Positions 1 through 41,310 are shown, numbered from the stretch's first letter. The stretch: 64,000 nucleotides of DNA from Epinephelus fuscoguttatus (GCF_011397635.1 NC_064762.1:22159479-22223478), one strand, 5' to 3'. A program made the numbers and translations. The notes: generated by a model from the letters alone, not told the origin.

Positions 1-59
1 CCATATATACTGAAGACACTGGGCCCTGAAGCAAGAGGTAAGTGAAGGCCACTGCTTGT

Positions 60-337
60 AAACAGCTTTAGAGTTATTTATTCAAATTGTTGTACTTAAA
101 AATAGAAACTATATTGATGTTTAACTTGTAATTTAGCTTCCCTTCCATGTCTGTTACCATCTTCCGAAACAAACCTTGCTAAAGAACAAACTGGGACGTG
201 TGCCAATGAAGTATTAACACCAGTTAATGTTTGCAATGTGAAAGTTAAGAACTGTTGGACTGGGTGACGGTGGTCAGGTCTGTCCACACTTCTCCTTGGA
301 TGTTTTCTCCCCACCAGCCTTCCTGTGAGGACCGACT
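60..337 (-). other. eif2s1: eif2s1 3'UTR with polyadenylation signal
   Basis: Downstream of the stop codon on the minus strand, an AATAAA hexamer lies at 82-77, giving a 3'UTR of roughly 270-280 nt. Nothing coding is recognised. The 96-314 reading frame is a chance frame inside this UTR. Confidence 0.6.
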
Positions 338-7910
<7,573 letters not shown>

Positions 7911-8294
7911 TTAATTAAAAGTATTACTTCACCTAAAAAAAGTTTAACGTGAGAATAATGGTCCTGTGTTTCTGAAGGGAGCTTTCTTAAGTTTGAGAAA
8001 ATTGCCCCGATGATGTCATAGTGATGCGATAAAGATTACGGTGTTTAGGCTTGAATACTACAATTCCATAATAGAGAGCCTGTGTTACAAACTGGATGTG
8101 TGGAGTTTAAAGATGTGGGCATCTACCAGGCAGGGAGGGTCTACCAAAAGATGTAACCATGTTGCATTATGGGAATTGTAGGCCTACACCACCAACTAAT
8201 AATCCAGATCCCTCAGCCTCTGCTGCTCCAGTTTTGACCACGAATTTTCACCCAACTTTAGAGAAAAGAAATACTGAATTGCCTTGCTACCCTA

Positions 8295-8612
8295 TAAAGG
8301 TTCAATGTGGAGGATTTAGTAGTATCTAGCGGTGAGGCTGCAGAGCTGAAACTTCTCCCGTGTGCCAAACGTGTAGGAGAACCACAGTGGCCAACATGAA
8401 AACATGAATGGCCCTATTTAGAGCCAGTGTGGCCAGGTCCATGGCAGACTCCATGGATGAGGGCCCGCTCCCTATATAGATTGTAAGAGCTCATTCTAAG
8501 GTAACAAAAACACAGTGTTTCTTATTTTCAGGTGATTATAAACCAGTGAAACCAAAGTTTAAAATATTCTGCCAATAAATGCCCCAAAATCCTACACACT
8601 GGAGCTTTAAAT
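8295..8612. mobile_element. Non-autonomous MITE with terminal inverted repeats
   Basis: The left end (tataaaggttcaatgtgg) and the reverse complement of the right end (tttaaagctccagtgtgt) match at most positions and continue into ggaggatttag / aggattttg. It is about 318 bp with no coding frame. The same right end (cctacacactgg) recurs at 47915-47958, so it is a family. Confidence 0.75.
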
Positions 8613-9831
8613 AGATTTCATCACATTTTTTTTCTATATCTTTAATACTTTGTAGCTCAGTTTTGCTTTTGTGAAGATGATTATAATGACGATAATATAA
8701 CAACTTGAGCGGTGGTTCTCGGCCAGGCATTAAGAATGCTTGAAAGGGTTCCTGAAGATATATATCTGAAAGGTTAGAAGATGATTAAAGAAATATGTTC
8801 ACTTTATCCGTTCTCCAATTATTTGCTTTTGTCTTGTGATGCCTCATAATTTCACCTCTTCAAGCTTTAAAATCCTTTTTTTTGTTTAATGGTCAGTGGT
8901 TTATAGGGCCATGAACTGTGATGGAGCAGATAATGCTCTATTTTTTTCAATGAGTCACAATAAGTAATAAAGGCCAGGAACCACTTATCTACAGACCACA
9001 GAAGACAGACAACACATCCGCTCCTAGGATACAATGACATCAACCGTTGTGATCTCACTGAGAGATACAGGCATGATTTCTGACTCTGTTGTTGAACTTC
9101 TAACTAAAATAATACTGACTTGGATGTAAAAAGTTGAAGAAAAATTCCAGGAGCCTGCAGAGACAGTCATTAATTAATTAAGCTGTCAACAGACTTCAAT
9201 CAACTGTTACACCATCGATTTAGATCAAGATTAGATGGAATGATTTCTAGCATCATAAATGCCATTGAAAACAGTGGCTCTGCAGGAAACTCTACCTCCA
9301 CAAAGATTATTACCGTAAAACGTAATTAAAAATCTATTCCAATTTAACGCCCAGTCCCTTTTACTAGCCTGGTGTGGCGACACATTTTGACAAATAAAAG
9401 CCTGTCTCAATTAGAGGCCTGGTCTGGTTGCAAAGCAGTTCATTTTTTAAACAGAGGTTCTTCAGCTGTATAAAACCAGGTTGTTGGCTACCTCAGATCA
9501 TGTGTCCATTCCTTGATTACCCTGTAACTTACTGATATTCCTTCAGTCCGTAAGCATCCTAAGATTAAAAGAATCAAATGAGTTTTTCATAAAAATTTGT
9601 CCAAGTTATGAGTATTGTAGGATAAAGTGGTGTTGTGTCGGTATGCCAGGTGCCATAACTCTCTTTCTCTGATGTGCTATCTGTTGGAGCTAGATCAAAT
9701 GAATGATTCACAATTGATGTATTATCTAAAGCCTAATCTTCATATAAGTAATAGTCATACTGGTTTAAATAAACAATTCGATTGTATGTCCCGATCTTTG
9801 CAGTGAAACAGTTTAGTGTGAAAGGAATTAA

Positions 9832-10402
9832 AGGCCTGTCCCATATCCTCCTGAGACCTGGACTTTTGTTTGGTATGCATTTATGCTTCCCCTGGGATTA
9901 GTTACGACCTGGTAAGTACAAAAAACTAAACATTGTCAACAATAATAAAGTCCCTATATCCTCAAACAAGACGATACTAAAGTCTCAATGTCCTTCAACG
10001 AGCTGATGATAAAGTCCGAGTGTCCTCAAACAAGTACTTTCTAATTAACAGCGTCTTAGCTTGTTACTGTTGCTAACATTGGCGAAATTTGTTGGCATAT
10101 CAACCTACAAACATTATTTATCATAAGCAAACAAGTTTCAACCGTCAAATGTGATCAGGTTTTAGACGTCGTCCACATTTGTGTTGGGATCGGCTGTAGA
10201 CTGACTTGGCAGAAATGGCGGCCATCTTGTTTTTACATTAATTGGTGTATTGTGGTCTTACTGCCACTAGATGGCAAGAAAGTGTCCATGAACGAGGACA
10301 ACAGGTCTAATTTCAGCAGAATGAAGAATAAGGTGCAGTAAACACAAAATGTAATGTCCATGTATGAGGACACAGGGACTCAGGAGGATGTAGATGCCTG
10401 TC
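9832..10402. repeat. Probable fold-back repeat element
   Basis: The left edge (cctgtcccatatcctcctga) resembles the inverse of the right edge (tcaggaggatgtagatgcct, then gtccc). Repeated 'tcctcaaac' and 'gtccatg..gaggac' words lie inside. There is no open frame. The family is not named. Confidence 0.45.
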
Positions 10403-11148
10403 CCAAATACAGGCCTGTTGATTTCGGTGATTAAAGCCAATAATAGCCCGGGCTATTAATTGAAGTTGTATGGTAGATTCAGTTCATTCATAGTTATGGA
10501 TTCGTATTTGAAGGCACTGACTTGTGGTGCTAATAAACTGAGTAGGGCTACAGTCAGAGCTGTTTCTTATTAAATCTCGTCTCAATGACATAAATGTTAG
10601 GCACAATATATTTACTCTAATATCTACTGAACAGTCCAAAGCCATTTGAATGACACACGGTCTCTGGGTGTTTTTTTGTTCTGCTTCAGCAGAACAAACA
10701 ACAGCGTTCAGCCTGGAAAGTTTTCCCAAAATAACTGCAGGGAGATGAAGCGGTATTAAGTGTGCTGGCAGCGCAGGCACGGTCAGTTTTATTCCACATT
10801 TGTGTGTGTGAATGGGCTGATGCAATGCAGACTGACGAGAAGCCCCCCTTCAGTTGGAGTTGGCTAACATTAACAAAATCAGGCAGAACCCGCTTAAAAT
10901 GAGTGTAGCATGCTAACAACGACTGTAACTAGTGACAAATATTAAGTTGAATACCACATGGTGAATATTTAATTTAAAGAGAAAACTGTTGCTTCAGTAA
11001 CCGTTAGCTTCGGAGCTAATAACCCGGTTCACTCAACTCACATGCGGCACATGTACCGCTGGTGATGCTAGCAGTTAGCTAGCCAGCTAGCATCTCCGTC
11101 TGTTCCTCACTACCCGGTAAAAAAACACCGTTATCGGTAAAAACTCAC

Positions 11149-11300
11149 CTGTGTCATGTGGTTACAGGTCGATACACAGGAATTTTCTCTACTGGGAGTG
11201 TTTCAGCGTCCGATAATGTGTCCCGTTTGGTTTTATTAAACGAACAATTCAGGCCCACTAGCTCACATTCATGGGTGTGCTAATTTCTCGACCCGGAAAA
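11149..11300 (-). other. eif2s1: eif2s1 non-coding first exon (5'UTR)
   Basis: A strong donor (CAG then GTGAGT) lies at 11149/11148 on the minus strand, upstream of the coding exon acceptor at 7825. The intervening 3.3 kb would be a 5'UTR intron. The upstream limit is not visible and is set near the shared promoter. The exon ends with an ATG (11157-11155), discussed as a possible upstream ORF. No transcript data are available. Confidence 0.65.
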
Positions 11301-11555
11301 GATCGTCACAGCTTTTCGTCGTGCGCATGTGCAGAGCGCGGTCACATGACCAGAGGCCAGCTGATCATCGCGGAGAGAGTCGGACAAGATCACGACCAAC
11401 AGCTCGACCCAGGCTGCTAATCCTGCACGAAAACAGCGGCTTTTCATTAATATATGCACAGTTTAACAGCACAGAAGCAAAGCTAAGGGTTTAGTGTTCA
11501 TTTCAGGAACCGGAAGTTAACAGAAGACCGCGATCGTCGACCAAAGCACGAGAAG
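11150..11555. promoter_or_regulatory. Shared divergent promoter of eif2s1 and atp6v1d
   Basis: About 400 bp separate the eif2s1 first-exon donor from the atp6v1d start codon, and both genes are transcribed outward. CpG dinucleotides are denser here than in the flanks. Visible candidate sites are: ETS-type accggaagt at 11509-11517, a second ccggaa at 11293, an NRF1-like tgcgcatgtgca near 11320 with one mismatch to the palindrome, and gtcacatgac at 11341-11350, an E-box of the MITF/TFE type. No TATA box is placed convincingly. The head-to-head arrangement is the same in human. Site assignments are by eye. Confidence 0.75.
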
Positions 11556-14566
<3,011 letters not shown>

Positions 14567-14860
14567 AACGCTCCAAAAGGCCTCACCCCAACCTCCTATT
14601 TATTCTGTGCCTCTCAGGCCATGTCCATGTCTCCTCATGCAAGTGATGGATTTTTTTGTGTACTCGTCTGTGATGATTTGTTCTATTGTTTCAGTGCGTG
14701 TTTCCAGATATGTCACTGTACAGAACCAAAGTGTCGTCACACTTGGCTGCTCACCCAAAAGGCCACTAGTTCACTATTATGAAATAATCTAATAAGAGTA
14801 TAAGTATGTTTACACATGGTTTGTGAGTGAAATAAAAGAAGCATTCCGTGTGACTGATCA
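14567..14860 (+). other. atp6v1d: atp6v1d 3'UTR with polyadenylation signal
   Basis: AATAAA lies at 14831-14836, about 265 nt after the stop codon. The expected cleavage site is within the next 10-30 nt. No coding content is seen. Confidence 0.75.
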
Positions 14861-14919
14861 GCTTGTAGATATTCCTCCCAACATTCAGAGCCATTGCATG
14901 CTGTAAGGCTTAGAGGGTG

Positions 14920-15722
14920 ACTTTGGTGTTTTTCAACCTGGATCCTATTTTACCTTTTTTTTTGTGTCTAAATGATTCATAGAGACAGCTGTTTTTGAAA
15001 ACTGGAAGTATTGAGTGCGACGCGAAACAAGCTGCAATGTAACGATAACTGGACAATAGCACACTGTCGATTTACGTCCACTGGAAGTGCTTGTTTTTGC
15101 CACTGACAGGCTTGTCTGTCTTGTATGGAAAGGATCCCTACAGAGATAGACCCATTTTTAAAGAGGAAGTTACTTTTTGTTTAACCAGAAACAGCCCCAA
15201 AATTGCTATCCCCAAACCCACCAGACTCCATTTAAAGAAACAGCAATTTTTATCATCACAAACTCACAAAAGCCGTCTTGACTCGTCTTTCAACTGTTCC
15301 TACAATCACCGGCTTGCTTGAAATAAACCCTTCATTCACCCAGTTACATGTGAAGACATGCTGACTCTACACATGCTAAAATTACTGTTTATTTAAATGG
15401 AGTCTGGTGGGTTTAGCGATAGCAATTTCGGGACTGTTTCTGGCTGAACAAAAAAGGTCTTACTCTTAATCAGTAAGATCCATCTCTGTCGGGATCCTTT
15501 TCATAATGTTATCAGACATTTAGTATACTAATCCGAGCCTGTCAGAGGCAAAAACAAACACATTCGTTGCTCACACCTTCCAAGTGTTTACACTGCAGCC
15601 TGTTTCACTGCTGCGGGCTGCAACGCTCTTTTTCAATGCTGGACCATTTTCGAAAATTGTTCCCATTTGTCACTTAGACACAAAACATGGAAAAAAGGGT
15701 CCAGGTTGAAAAACACCAAAGT
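14920..15722. mobile_element. Fold-back (long inverted repeat) element, about 800 bp
   Basis: The first bases (actttggtgtttttcaacct) are repeated in reverse complement at the end (15703-15722). Matching continues inward: aacagccccaaaattgctat near 15190 pairs with atagcaatttcgggactgtt near 15418-15437, and agactccatttaaa near 15224 pairs with tttaaatggagtct near 15393. Transcribed, it would form a long imperfect hairpin. A diverged relative lies at 29160-30618. There is no coding frame. It lies just past the atp6v1d poly(A) site. Confidence 0.85.
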
Positions 15723-16971
15723 TGCAATTTAAGTTGGTTGTAGATTTCAAAGCGTGAGTGTGTTGTGGAGGTTGTTGTTGTTACCTCATCTGAAAATGTT
15801 TACCATTGCAACACAAAACCCTGAAGTGACCCCACTGTAAAACACGGTGTGCAAATCAACATAGCCCCACACGTCATCCAAATAAAGATGTTATCGATAT
15901 CTAACCACTGTCTGGATCTCTTGCTAGATATAAGATATAATGTTAGATATGTTACATGTTGCAACAGTTAGTATTGAAAATGCCTCTGATGCTGCCTAAA
16001 ATGCTGGATCGCATATCGGTGAGTATGCTAGTCCAAGGATGATTTGATACTAGGGCTGCAACGATTAGTCGACTAATCGATGACTAATCGACTGTTAAAA
16101 TAATTGGTGGTAACAACTGGTTTGAGTCATTTTTCATAGAAAAGTACTATAGAAGTACCCCAAAATACTCTTATTGCAGCTTCTTACGTTCAAATATTGG
16201 CAGCTTTACACTCTCCCATGACGGTGAACTAAAACCCTTTGGCATGAGTACGAAACAAGACATTAGATGGCATAATTTTGGGGTTTGGGAGAGACAGACC
16301 GACATTTTTCAACATTTTAACACATTTTTTGATAAAACCATTAGTCGACTAATCAAAGAAATAATCGCAGATTAGTCGATGATGAAAATAATCGTTAGTT
16401 GCTGCCCTATCTGATACACTGACACACACATAATTTATTAATAAACTTAAATGTAGTTTTACACTCGTATAAAACAAGTTTTCCCAGGAATCAATTCTTC
16501 TTAACCGCTTTAAAATGACGGCCTACACAGAAAGATGTCAGCAATACTGACAGTGGAAAGCCGCATCAATAAAAAGGCAACATGCTCAGTATGCAAGGCT
16601 TTAGTTTCAGGGTTAGTAGTATGCAGCTGTTAATTTTTTTAACCAATGGTATCGATCCATACTTTGTATTGGCTGATGCGCAAGTTCAGGTATTGTAATT
16701 GGTACTGGGAAGACAAAAATGGTATCAAAATATCTATACTTACAGTCCCATGTGTGAAGATACAGAGGACTGGGAGACTGCTGGGATCAAATTACTTTCA
16801 GTCACCAGCTCCGGGAGGAATGGCAGCCATCTTACATCACAATGCTACATTTAACACATTATTTTTAGCTTCACAGGGGTTGAGTTAGTACGCATTTGTT
16901 TTGCAACATCAGTATTAAGAACCCATTAAAAATGATGCAATGTATTCACCACTTCATATCATGTATCTGAT
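15723..16971. other. atp6v1d-pals1 convergent intergenic gap
   Basis: It contains the hAT-like MITE at 16051-16409. The rest has no recognised gene or RNA. Confidence 0.5.
16051..16409. mobile_element. hAT-like MITE with 8-bp target duplication
   Basis: The ends are tagggctgcaacgattag on the left and the inverse aatcgttagttgctgcccta on the right. The inner ends are rich in gattagtcgactaatcg palindromes. The flanking octamers are tttgatac (16043-16050) and tctgatac (16410-16417), matching at 7 of 8. An 8-bp duplication and these termini are typical of non-autonomous hAT elements. Relatives lie at about 34600 and 58527. Confidence 0.85.
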
Positions 16972-17781
16972 TTTATTAACACTGTTCCAGAGTTGTGCTT
17001 ATGATTTAACAAGTACCCTGCAAAGAAGCAAAACTGTAATTGTTGGAGTTACACTAACTGACGAGATGGTTTTTTTTTCTTACAATACTGGTAAAAAAAT
17101 CCAACAGTCTCAGCAGCACTTTGCAGCCTGATATACTGACTAACGATAACCAGCTAGAGACAATACTGATTTGAGGTCTGTTATCACAGCGTAAATGAGA
17201 CGACACAAAATACTGACACCGGTGTGGAGGACGTACCTCGAAACTGTGCAGGTTACAGCAGATTCTTCTTCTGTGGTTTCTGAATGGAATACGTTACACC
17301 GCAATGCTCCTCTCCTGTTTGTTTTCTACAAAGCTTTTGGTTTACTGCCTTTTAATTGTGACGATAACACTCTGCCAGGTGAGTGTCTGTTTCGTATATC
17401 ACAAACAAACAAAATGTAACAATAAAATATTTTATCCCTTCGTCTAGAAAATATATATTTACAATTATAAATAACTATTAAGAACTGGATAGAAACATTT
17501 CTATGTGTTTGATACTTTGCATAAAACTGAGATCAACAATAAACAGAGGAAAAAGAACTCACAGAGACACACACACAGTCAACGAGAAGAAAAGTAAGAA
17601 ACTTGAGTCCATCCCTGCGTCACGCGATAAAGATCACCTCTTCTATAAGCGAGGAGAATGTGCAAGTGAAAATCCAGTGACAACCAGCACTGTCCATCCT
17701 TCATCTTTCAAACTCCAGGAACATTCATTTCTGTTTGACTCCTCCTACCCTGAGGCTCCCTGTGGTGACACCCCGTGACCT
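16972..17781 (-). other. pals1: pals1 3'UTR (probable)
   Basis: The first AATAAA seen on the minus strand after the stop codon is at 16977-16972, which would give an 810-nt 3'UTR. The plus-strand reading frames in this interval are chance frames. Confidence 0.45.
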
Positions 17782-36023
<18,242 letters not shown>

Positions 36024-36664
36024 CCCGGCTGCAGCGGCATACAGCTCAAACCACCCCAGAGTTTACTGAGATCTGCTTGAGTCATTCGAGGCACAGCTCA
36101 AATCAGAGGCCATAGCACATCAGTGGAGGATGTTGTCCTTTGTGCTCTTTCTGTTATCTGTTACCCTGAAAAACAAGTTCAGATGGATTTACCTTGTTGT
36201 TTTAAGCAATTTTATTTACTTTTGAGCAAAACTATCAATGAAGACAGAAAAAAATGATGGTAAACAACATTTAGAAAGACTAAATAAAAGGATTTCCCTT
36301 GTTAAGTGTCTCCTTTATCGCACTTTTAGAAAGCAGAAGGTGAAGGGTTTCATTGACACATAAGATAGATATGCATTTTGGCTGCTGCTCTGACAGAGTG
36401 ATCGATAGCTAAATTGACACTGTTTAAGATATTCAAGAACTCTATAGCCTTGGCTACCAACAAATACTTTTTTGTTATACCTTAGAGGTGGGTGAATCTG
36501 GGGTAATTTTATTGTCCAAAATATGTACTTTATGTATTCTCTATATGTATAAATGCTATTAGAGAACACCATCATCACCATTATGGTCCCACACTTTCAT
36601 GCCAAAGTAAGTTTAAAGTTTACATCATTTTACTCTAGTATGAAGTCATGACTCAACTCATTAC

Positions 36665-37042
36665 TTTTGCCCTTACCAGCCACCACATTAAAACCACTGA
36701 CAGGTGACGTGAATAACATTGATCATGTTGTTTAAATGCAATGTTCTGCTGGGAAACCTCTGGCATTCATGTGGATGCTACACCCTAACACTGTTGGAGA
36801 CCAAGTACACTCTGTCATGGCAAAGGCAAGAATGGCTCGAGGAACATGACAGAGAGCTCAAGGTGTTGATCTGGCCTATGAATTCTGCAGACTCCAATCT
36901 GATCGAGCATCTGTGGGGCCTGCCATCAGAGCATGAATGCCAGGAGACAAAGTTTCTGAGCTGAGGATCACACTGTAACAAGATGATCAATGGTTTTTAC
37001 TTCACCTGTCACCTGTTTGAATGTTGTGGCTGATCAGTGTAT
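36665..37042 (+). mobile_element. Internally deleted Tc1-like element
   Basis: The left edge (cagccaccacattaaaacca, then gacaggtgacgtgaataa) and the inverse of the right edge (cagccacaacattcaaac, then aggtgacaggtgaagtaa) form terminal repeats. Inside, 36840-36935 encodes VLIWPMNSADSNLIEHLWGL, a damaged form of the Tc1 transposase motif around the catalytic glutamate. Only this stub of the transposase survives. Confidence 0.8.
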
Positions 37043-39630
37043 ATAATTGCAGAATTGATTTATATGGTTTAAAGCAGTGGTTGCCTACTGGTGGATCGCG
37101 GGTCCATTTTGAATGGACCACAAGTGACTCGCGAACGTGTCAAGTTTGTTAAAAAAAAAAAAAAACACTTTATTTTGAAGTACAGTGAATTTCTGATACA
37201 GAGCAATTATTTTGAAGTGCCCTTTCCTGTTGTAGAGTGAGTGACTAACAGACAAAATATGATGTATTATATAGCTTTTGTTTAAATGTTACTTTTTTTT
37301 AATATTTATATATATATATATAAAAACACTAATAAATGTTATTCTTCCTTCCAGTTGGCTGCCCGTTGATCAGGGCCAACACTTACTCCTACCTCCTCTC
37401 CTCTCCCACACCACTAATCTAACTCCTAACATGGAAAGCTCTCTGGCCTCAGTCACCTGAAATCCCTTCAGTTCAGCATCACCCTGCCATTTGCTTGGAT
37501 ACACCTGTCCCCAACTGTCCCGCCCTCAGGAACAGCTTAATGAAAATATCCATCTGTAGCCTATGTACGGATGCCCAAATAAAGAAATTGCATGTGAATG
37601 TGACACCTGATGCACAACTACCTGATCTAGAGATGGATTATAATCTATTTTAAGGATTCTATGAGTATTAATATGAGTTAGCAAATTGGGTAGTATGACT
37701 GAGAGATGTTCACTATGTTTTTAAAAAGGTCAGTCTATAGTCTATAAAAGAAAATCCTTTTCCAAAAACATCCATTAGGTAAGGAGTGAAAGTGTTTTGA
37801 GCAGGTCACAAAGGTGGACATATACCTAGAAAGCACGTCTTCATCTTTCACAGATTAGCGTCTGTTTAAATACCATGTAGGCGCTCAAGTTGGACTATCT
37901 TTCTCTCAACTTGCTATGACTTGAATACACTGCAGTCTTAAAATTAACTTACATGTTTGCCCTTATTACCTAACATTAAAGACACCTTAGATTATTATTT
38001 ACACAGAGAACCTTAAGTACCTCAAGGATAAACATAGCTGTGTCACTGAACGCCACCTCATGTCATATAGTCAGTCATACACACGTCACCTGCCAACTCA
38101 TTGCATCCCTCCCTCCCCCTCTTCTACCTACTTCCCACAGCTAATTACGTTTGGCAGCTCTATCCCCCAGCTCTTGGACCAAGCTCCCAAACCCCTCCCC
38201 TGCAGAAGCATTTAGCTGCATTTAGAGTGGCAGAGTACGACTGACAAACAGCAGAGACTGCCAGCGGGCCATCTGTTCCTGTGGGCTTAATTAAGCCTGG
38301 GATCTCATGCCCTACTCTAGCTCAGTGGACACAACAGCACTGGGAGGGATGCTGGGAAGGAACAGAGGGGATGTGGGTAGAAGAATGGGAATGAATGGAG
38401 GTGCACACGCCCACCTAGACGTAAACAGACGGGGCAATACGATGACTTTGGTGTCAGTTACATATGTGGAACAACTTTAGAGGATTACGGACATGGCGAC
38501 ATATTTCTGCAACATTAAATAAGAGCTTAACATGTCAAATTAAACGGTGATAATCAAGCTCATATCAACAAGCAGTGTGAGGTGACACTAGAAGTCCAAA
38601 AACTTATAAGGGTTTAGCATGAAATAGGCCTACAGAAGGAACTAGGGTTGCACGACATGAAAAAGCGATTTGAGTGGGAATGGTAATTTTTTGGTAAAAT
38701 ATATATATATATATAAATGATTATGATATGCTATAATGTCAGTACCAGTGCTGTTACTTGATTTACATGCAAAACAGTGTATGGTAAAAACAACTCCAGT
38801 GGTGCTTTTCCACTGAAAAAGTCCATGAGATATGGTTGAAAGATCTGGAAAATGTCATAAACCTTGAGTTCTGAATATTTCCATAAAAGTACTCCAGTGG
38901 TAGTTTTCAGCACACTTATCAAAGATTGCTTTATCAAACAGTTGCTATAGTTAATTGGGAAAGGGGCATGTCCAACACTGGCATACTTAATACAACCATT
39001 CTTATATAAAGACTATTAAAAAAAAGACACTCAGACCACAAGTTTGTGATCCGCCTCAATGTGGTAACAATCTTTTCATTTCTAACATATGTCCTAATGA
39101 GTCATTTCCTCCCAGCTTGGATTTAGATTTACTCTCCCAGACGGGGACTTGCTTTCACAGCCAGTGCACATTCCGATACACATGCTGTGGCTGGGAATCT
39201 CCTCATGTTAGTGTCATAACAGCATATCAAGGCTACTCTCTATTACTTAGGGACTGTTTGTTACTTATGAGAGGGAGGGGGTGGTGCAAAAACGGGGAGG
39301 CAAATAATTTTCAAGCACTGGTGAGGGACTTGTGTTTTCCACTTTGGCTTGGGGGAGGGACACACAAATCTAAATGGTTGTATTTCTCATTTAATTTACT
39401 GCAGATTTTTAGAGGAAACATGCCCTCCAAACCTGTCAGCAAAGTGGAAGGCATATTTTCTTGAAAACTGCTGAATGTCACCATTTTATTTGATCTATTT
39501 AAGCTTTATTTAACCAGAAAAACCTCTTGAGATTAAAAATCTCTTTTTCAAGAGTGTCCTGGCTGAGACAGGCAGCAATACAAGTTACAGACAGACATAG
39601 AACAAAAATACAGAATAAAAATGTACAGCT
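37043..39630. other. pals1: pals1 first intron, middle part
   Basis: Short repeat fragments are seen (for example agcagtggttgcctactgg at 37075). A GC-richer, repeat-free stretch lies at about 38080-38400. No exon is recognised. Confidence 0.4.
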
Positions 39631-39632
39631 CT

Positions 39633-39824
39633 CGGGGCATCAGTGGCTTAGTGGTAGAGCAGGCACCCCATGTATAAGGCTGTTGCCGCAGCAGCCCGGG
39701 TTCGACTCCAGCCTGTGGCCCTTTGCTGCATGTCACTCCCTCTCTCTCTCCCCCTTTCACACGTGTCTGTCCTGTCCATTATAGGCTAAAAAATGCCCAA
39801 AAAAATCTTTAAAAAAAAAATTTA
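39633..39824 (+). mobile_element. tRNA-derived SINE with 16-bp target-site duplication
   Basis: The head carries an RNA polymerase III A box (tggcttagtggtagagc) and B box (gggttcgactcc), followed by a body with tggccctttgctgcatgtca, a CT-rich run and an A-rich tail. The sequence aaaaatgtacagctct occurs at 39617-39632 and again at 39825-39840, a perfect target-site duplication showing L1-type retroposition. The insertion is in the first intron of pals1, in sense with plus-strand reading. It is not a functional tRNA gene because the tRNA fold is incomplete. Confidence 0.93.
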
Positions 39825-40439
39825 AAAAATGTACAGCTCTAAAACAAGCAATATAAAACACAAAATAAGGTTAACACAAATAAAAGCCAAAAACTATGCT
39901 GATGCACACTAGAAGTGAACCATAAAAGCGCAAAAACCTGCAACTATACATGATTACAAAGACCAGCGAAGAGAAACCGTGACATTGGCATATAGAAGAT
40001 TGTAAAAGAAGAAGTACATAAACAGTGCTTTGAAACGTCCAAGAGGAACTAAAGACTGCAACTTTAAGTTCTGCAAGGGGCTGCATACATAAATACTCGT
40101 TTACCAAACTCTGCACGTACCCCTGGTACAGACAATAAAAACACTGTAGTCAGAAACTGTAAAAACAGAAATTATCATTGGATTTTTAATTTTCCAACGG
40201 GCCTTGGTCACATCATGGGCTATGTCTCATTTAAAATTTGGCCAAAAATCAAATGTTTGCACTAACTAAGGATGAAAAACTGAGGGGTTTTTTTTTTTCA
40301 GCTCTAGGATTTCATCTTCAGCTTTAACTTTCAAACATCAGGAGGTAGGTTTCAAAAATCTAAACTAAGTGTAAGACGGAAACAGGAACATTACATGCAA
40401 TCTGGGAATGTTAACTGGTTAAATCATTTTGGGAAAAAG

Positions 40440-41310
40440 TTGTGGATCACATAGGGAAGTGGTCGGGTACGACGGTACCTAAATCACCAAAGTTATGCCT
40501 TATGGCGGACCAAACAGAGTTACCGAATGTATCAAAACATGACCTTGTAGTGGTCGTCACAGCTGCGCGAGTGATCCTCAAATTCTGGAAGAGTACATCA
40601 CCTCCAGATTTTGAAAAATGGAAGGAATCTATGTTAGGAATTGTGTCACAGGAACACATCTTAGCTAGGGTCAGCAGTGAAGAGGTCATAGGCAGGCTTT
40701 TTTTGTGTGCAATATGTCTGTTGAACTGTAACAATGTGGCGTTCGGTTGTACTGCTGCTTCGCTAAATTACTATTATGGGTATAAAACTGTGTAGATGGA
40801 TGGGATGGAAACTGTATATGCTGCATTTATTCTGGTTCTGTCCTCATGTGGCAACTTTTAGGATGACTACCAAAAGATGGCTTGTATCAAGTTCTATATT
40901 TTTCACCATGTGCCCCAAAACAATAATGTTCGGTGAATTAAAAAAAATGCTTATCCTCGCATTTTAAATACTATTAAATTACTAGGAAAATGATTTATTT
41001 TTGAATTGATAGGAAAAGAGCGAATGACATTTCCCTGTTTTCTTTCCTTTTCAAAACATTTCTTTACGTTAGAAGGCATTATTGCTGCAAGTGAATGACT
41101 ATAAAAAAAATTGAGTAGATTAAGGCCAAGTTTAGAAGACGGATGATAATGACATTATTATTTAGTTTTCTGTCATTAGTTTTCTTGTTAAGTTAATTTT
41201 TTGTATGTCTGTGATTGTTTTCCCCTTTCCTTTTCCTTTTAATTCCGTATGTCTATGTCATTTCTTTTGTTGAAATACATTTAAAAAATAAAATTAAAAA
41301 CAGAATGTGT
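40440..41310 (+). pseudogene. 3' remnant of an L1-like LINE
   Basis: The frame 40442-40795 includes AARVILKFWKSTSPPDFEKW followed by KESMLGIVSQEHI. This resembles the C-terminal end of L1-clade reverse transcriptases, where a KxIxxxWK..PP...W..ML pattern precedes the UTR. The remaining frame is lost. An A/T-rich segment follows and ends in aaataaaattaaaaa near 41300, consistent with a poly(A) tail. The 5' part is missing, as expected from 5' truncation. Confidence 0.5.

Noticed and set aside
36778-36990. 70-codon minus-strand frame
   Set aside because: It is antisense to the Tc1 transposase stub at 36840-36935.
39633-39720. Possible tRNA gene (A and B boxes present)
   Set aside because: The boxes belong to a SINE with an A-rich tail and target duplication; acceptor and anticodon stems are not complete.
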